64,000 bases of DNA. Source: JADGQM01 sp964441945. Its GTDB lineage: Bacteria > Desulfobacterota > Syntrophobacteria > Syntrophobacterales > Syntrophobacteraceae. The notes below the pieces were generated by a model. That model saw nothing but the letters and a program-made list of their open reading frames with translations. It searched no databases and had not been told where the DNA came from. Positions 61,065 through 64,000 of the stretch are shown here, piece by piece; position 1 is the stretch's first letter, and the number at the start of each line of letters is the position of its first letter. The position numbers and the translations under genes were made by a program. Where the stretch lies: positions 34,347-98,346 of the forward strand of contig CAYTWB010000007.1 in assembly GCA_964441945.1 (NCBI GenBank), written 5' to 3'.

Positions 61065-63068
61065 ATGCATTCGGACGACGCTTCTATGCGGGAATATCAG
61101 GAGAGGCTTGAATCCCCTGACGATGAAGTGCGGATTGATGCCTACCGGGAAATGGGTGATCTGGGCATAGCGAACGGGTATTCGATGCTCATGGAGGGCC
61201 TGTCGGACCCCAGTTTGCGCGTCAGATCCGCCGTTGCGGGAATTCTGGCGGGGACCTGTGATGAGCGAATCATCGAGAAGCTGGTTGAACGGCTGAGCGA
61301 TGACGATCCCGGTTCGCGTTCCCTGACCATGGATATTCTGTCGAAGATGGGCCTGCCGGCACTCAGGCAGCTTGAAATGAGCCTCTCTGAGAGGGACCCC
61401 GATGTGCGCATCTTTGCAGCGAACATTCTGGGCAATACCGGCCTCCGGGAAGCACTCGATGCCTTACGGAAAGCCCTCGATGATCCCGAAGAGAATGTGC
61501 GGTATGCGGCGGTTGAAGCCTTGGGAAAGCTTGGGGCGAAGGATTCCATTCCACTCCTTGTCAATGCTTTGAAGGACGAGTGGGCCAGGTTTCCCGCCGT
61601 GGAGTCCTTGGGGCTTCTAAAGGCCCGGGAAGCCATTCCCGCTCTGCTGGATGTCTTTGCAGAGGATGAATGGGTCCATCACGTGGTGATCGAGGCCCTC
61701 GGCAACATGGGTGATCCCGGCCAGATCGACTTCCTGATCGATCAGCTCAAAGGCGACAACGAAATGGTCCTGCAGGCTGCATTGACCGCTCTGAGCAAGA
61801 TTGAGCAGAATGAACCGGCTGGGGTTTTCGATCGCCTGGAGCGCATGGGAATCGATGTCGAAAGCATTATCGCTTCCTCCCTCAGGGTCCACGAACCGGA
61901 CATTCGCAAATCGGCGATCTGGTGCCTGGGGGCCGTCGGAAAGGAACGGCACGTTCCGCTGCTGTGCGAGCAACTCGCTGACTTTGATGAGTCGATACAG
62001 GAGGCGGCGCGTCGCGCTCTCATCCGGCTGGGCTCCCGGTACCTGGAGGCGGTGATGCGCTGCTACCCCGAGCAGGACCGGCGAGTGCAGCGGGTCCTGC
62101 TCGAGGTCCTCGGAGAACTGGGGGATGCAAATGCCGTACCGCTGATTGCAAAGGCCATGGAGGCTGACGACGATTTCATTCGAGAAGCGGCGGCGAGGGC
62201 CTTGGGGCAGATCAAGGACCGATCTGCTGTGGATGTCCTTTTGCTCCATCTCAAGGACCCGAGCGGTCAAGTTCGGAGTGCGTGCGCATCAGCCCTGGGG
62301 ACCCTTAAGACCGTCAGGGCAACGCGCCATTTGATACCGCTTTTGGAGGATCCCTGCCAGGATGCAAGGGAGGCTGCTTCGGAAGCCCTGGGGAGAATTG
62401 GAACGGGTGAGGTGCTGAGGCATGTGGCTCCCCTGCTCAAACACCGCCGCATGGAGGTCCGGCAGGCGGCGGTGCAATGTCTCGGGCTCATCATGGACCC
62501 GAGGGCCGGGAGCTATCTCATTGATTCCCTCGCGAATGCCGACCGGGGTGTTCGGCGCTTCGCCGCGAATATCCTGGGAAAACGCAAGGTGGGCCAGGCT
62601 GTGAAACCCTTGATGACGGCCCTGCTGGATGAAGACTGGCAGGTGAGGAAGTCCGCTGTTTCAGCACTGGGGGGCCTGGCTGATCCCCTGAGTGTCGATG
62701 CCTTGATCGAATCCCTCAGAGACCAGAATGTCTGGGTGCGGTACAGTGCGGCCGTGGCCCTCGGCAGGATGGGCGATCGGAAAGCGAGGCGCGCTCTGCG
62801 AGGCTGTTTGAAAGAAGACCTGGGGCCCGTAAAAATTGCTGCCATGGAAGCACTTCGGGTCCTGGAAGAACCGGAGATGATTGTTCTACTGGCCGGGTTG
62901 AGTGAAGACAGGGATGAGGAGGTGCGTATAGCCGTTGCTGAGAACCTGCTCCACTATACCGGGGAAGATGCCGCCCAGGTCCTCCACAGCCTGCAGAACG
63001 ACCCGCACCCCCGGGTGAGGCAGGCAGCACGGTCTGTACCGGATAAAACGGCCGGCCAAACCGATTGA
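61065..63068 (+). CDS. HEAT-repeat (PBS lyase-type) protein
   Basis: 667 residues from the ATG at 61065 (GGGGGAAGGG just upstream). Earlier in-frame starts (60918, 60987) lie within or before a terminator hairpin and would add an unconserved hydrophobic stretch. The entire protein is about twenty ~31-residue HEAT/PBS-lyase-type repeats, e.g. DDPEENVRYAAVEALGKLGA, DDDFIREAAARALGQIKD, DPSGQVRSACASALGTLKT. Such proteins are protein-binding solenoids and sometimes bind bilins or bilin-linked partners. No signal peptide from this start. It is 24 bases upstream of cheR, suggesting a link to a chemosensory pathway. Confidence 0.85.
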   Translation: MHSDDASMREYQERLESPDDEVRIDAYREMGDLGIANGYSMLMEGLSDPSLRVRSAVAGILAGTCDERIIEKLVERLSDDDPGSRSLTMDILSKMGLPALRQLEMSLSERDPDVRIFAANILGNTGLREALDALRKALDDPEENVRYAAVEALGKLGAKDSIPLLVNALKDEWARFPAVESLGLLKAREAIPALLDVFAEDEWVHHVVIEALGNMGDPGQIDFLIDQLKGDNEMVLQAALTALSKIEQNEPAGVFDRLERMGIDVESIIASSLRVHEPDIRKSAIWCLGAVGKERHVPLLCEQLADFDESIQEAARRALIRLGSRYLEAVMRCYPEQDRRVQRVLLEVLGELGDANAVPLIAKAMEADDDFIREAAARALGQIKDRSAVDVLLLHLKDPSGQVRSACASALGTLKTVRATRHLIPLLEDPCQDAREAASEALGRIGTGEVLRHVAPLLKHRRMEVRQAAVQCLGLIMDPRAGSYLIDSLANADRGVRRFAANILGKRKVGQAVKPLMTALLDEDWQVRKSAVSALGGLADPLSVDALIESLRDQNVWVRYSAAVALGRMGDRKARRALRGCLKEDLGPVKIAAMEALRVLEEPEMIVLLAGLSEDRDEEVRIAVAENLLHYTGEDAAQVLHSLQNDPHPRVRQAARSVPDKTAGQTD

Positions 63069-63092
63069 AAAGGGCAACGGGACGATCTTCTC

Positions 63093-63923
63093 ATGGACCT
63101 CTCAAAACATGATTTCGAGAATATCCGAGACCTGATCAAACAACGCAGCGGCATTTGCCTCAGCGATGCGAAGCGGGACTACCTCAGTGTGCGTCTTTCC
63201 CGCCGCATGAAGGCAACGGGCGCAGAGACGGTAAAAGAGTACTGCTACTATCTCAAATACGATATCGGCGGTGAAACCGAGCTCAGCAATCTCGTGGATG
63301 AAGTCGCCATCAATGAAACCTATTTCTTCCGGGATGAAGAACAGCTGGAGGATTTTAGCAGCCATATTGTTCCAATGATTTTGAAGAAGAACCAGGTTCG
63401 GAGTCCCATTAAAATCTGGAGTGCCGGATGTTCAACCGGTGAAGAGCCGTATACTCTCACAATGCTGTTATACGAACACCCATCAAGAATTGAACCAACC
63501 AGGATCCATATCATAGGATCAGATATCAGCAGTACAGTACTCCAGTCAGCCAGAGAAGGTATATATGATCAACACAGTTTAAGATATGTTCCACCTCATT
63601 ATCTTCTCAAGTATTTCATTAAGACAGGAGACGATCAGTATGCGGTCAGTGATAAGGTAAAGGATAGGGTGAGATTTGCCCATGTCAATCTGATGGACCC
63701 TTTTGCTACTGCTCGAATCAGAGAGATTGACTGTATCTTTTGCCGTAATGTTATTCTCTATTTTGACGACAGCGATAAGGAAAAATGTACAGAGTATCTT
63801 TACCGATCGCTCAACAAGGGAGGATGTCTGGTCCTGGGCCGCCCCGAGGGCCTGGGTCGGATATCGGGACTCTTTGAGGTCATTCGGCTCAAGCATACAG
63901 TGATATATGGAAAGCCCGGTTAG
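63093..63923 (+). CDS. cheR: CheR-type chemoreceptor methyltransferase
   Basis: 276 residues. An N-terminal helical domain (LSKHDFENIRDLIKQRSGICL) precedes the SAM-dependent methyltransferase: NETYFFRDEEQLEDF, IKIWSAGCSTGEEPYTLTML (SAM site), IIGSDIS, VNLMDPF and CRNVILYFDD. CheR methylates glutamates on chemoreceptors. No receptor, cheA or cheB is in the window; the rest of the cluster, if any, would lie downstream. The second half of the gene, from about 63450, is more AT-rich than its neighbours. Confidence 0.93.
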   Translation: MDLSKHDFENIRDLIKQRSGICLSDAKRDYLSVRLSRRMKATGAETVKEYCYYLKYDIGGETELSNLVDEVAINETYFFRDEEQLEDFSSHIVPMILKKNQVRSPIKIWSAGCSTGEEPYTLTMLLYEHPSRIEPTRIHIIGSDISSTVLQSAREGIYDQHSLRYVPPHYLLKYFIKTGDDQYAVSDKVKDRVRFAHVNLMDPFATARIREIDCIFCRNVILYFDDSDKEKCTEYLYRSLNKGGCLVLGRPEGLGRISGLFEVIRLKHTVIYGKPG

Positions 63924-64000
63924 TGTTTTTCGAATTGAGGATTCACGGGTTGAACACTATACTGTGGATGGCAATCATTCACACCCTCCCCCTTTTTTAA

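Overview
The window looks like chromosomal DNA of a strictly anaerobic, Gram-negative member of the Desulfobacterota (former Deltaproteobacteria), possibly near the Syntrophobacterales. Supporting signs are a multi-subunit pyruvate:ferredoxin oxidoreductase, a small assimilatory-type siroheme sulfite reductase like those of sulfate reducers, meso-DAP-type MurE, an AspRS-GatC fusion, outer-membrane lipoprotein efflux genes and many two-component proteins. The taxonomic placement is inferred; no rRNA gene is present.

Layout. 1-1.5 kb: end of a por operon, then tRNA-Asn. 1.6-7.8 kb: scattered genes (cupin, small sulfite reductase, secreted protein, receiver-TPR protein, ICMT-like methyltransferase) separated by a gene-free stretch full of palindromic repeats. 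8.0-23.4 kb: one long division and cell-wall (dcw) cluster, mraZ-rsmH-ftsL-ftsI-murE-murF-murD-ftsW-murC-murB-ftsQ-ftsA-ftsZ, with a strong promoter and a 10-bp-periodic MraZ operator. mraY and murG are missing from their usual slots and the neighbouring genes overlap there. 23.4-28.7 kb: radical SAM protein, J-domain protein, unknown HTH-like protein, tRNA-Ala with clear promoter and terminator, two small exported proteins. 29.1-34.7 kb: aspS-gatC fusion, a gatA-like gene with all three catalytic residues replaced, gatB, hisF. 34.8-43.2 kb: receiver protein, proline-dehydrogenase-like protein with an export signal, a MacA-MacB-TolC-type efflux set, rpe. 43.5-48.5 kb: a tandem-duplicated periplasmic binding protein next to a hybrid histidine kinase, then two small unknown genes. 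48.6-64 kb: a repeat element, PQQ-type beta-propeller, M16C peptidase, metallo-beta-lactamase, shikimate kinase, DUF374 acyltransferase with a ChaN-PDZ lipoprotein, SNF2 helicase with a zinc-ribbon partner, a small exported protein, a HEAT-repeat protein and CheR.

How the genes work together. The dcw cluster makes UDP-MurNAc-pentapeptide (MurB, MurC, MurD, MurE, MurF) and the divisome (FtsZ, A, Q, L, W, I), with the lipid-linked steps (MraY, MurG) supplied from elsewhere. The AspRS-GatC/GatA-like/GatB block looks like a tRNA-dependent Asn pathway or a divergent derivative of it; it is the most unusual system here. Palindromic repeats of one dispersed family occur in at least three intergenic gaps (about 2.5, 38.7 and 48.7 kb), and a short related segment near 2.0 kb shares sequence with both of the latter two.
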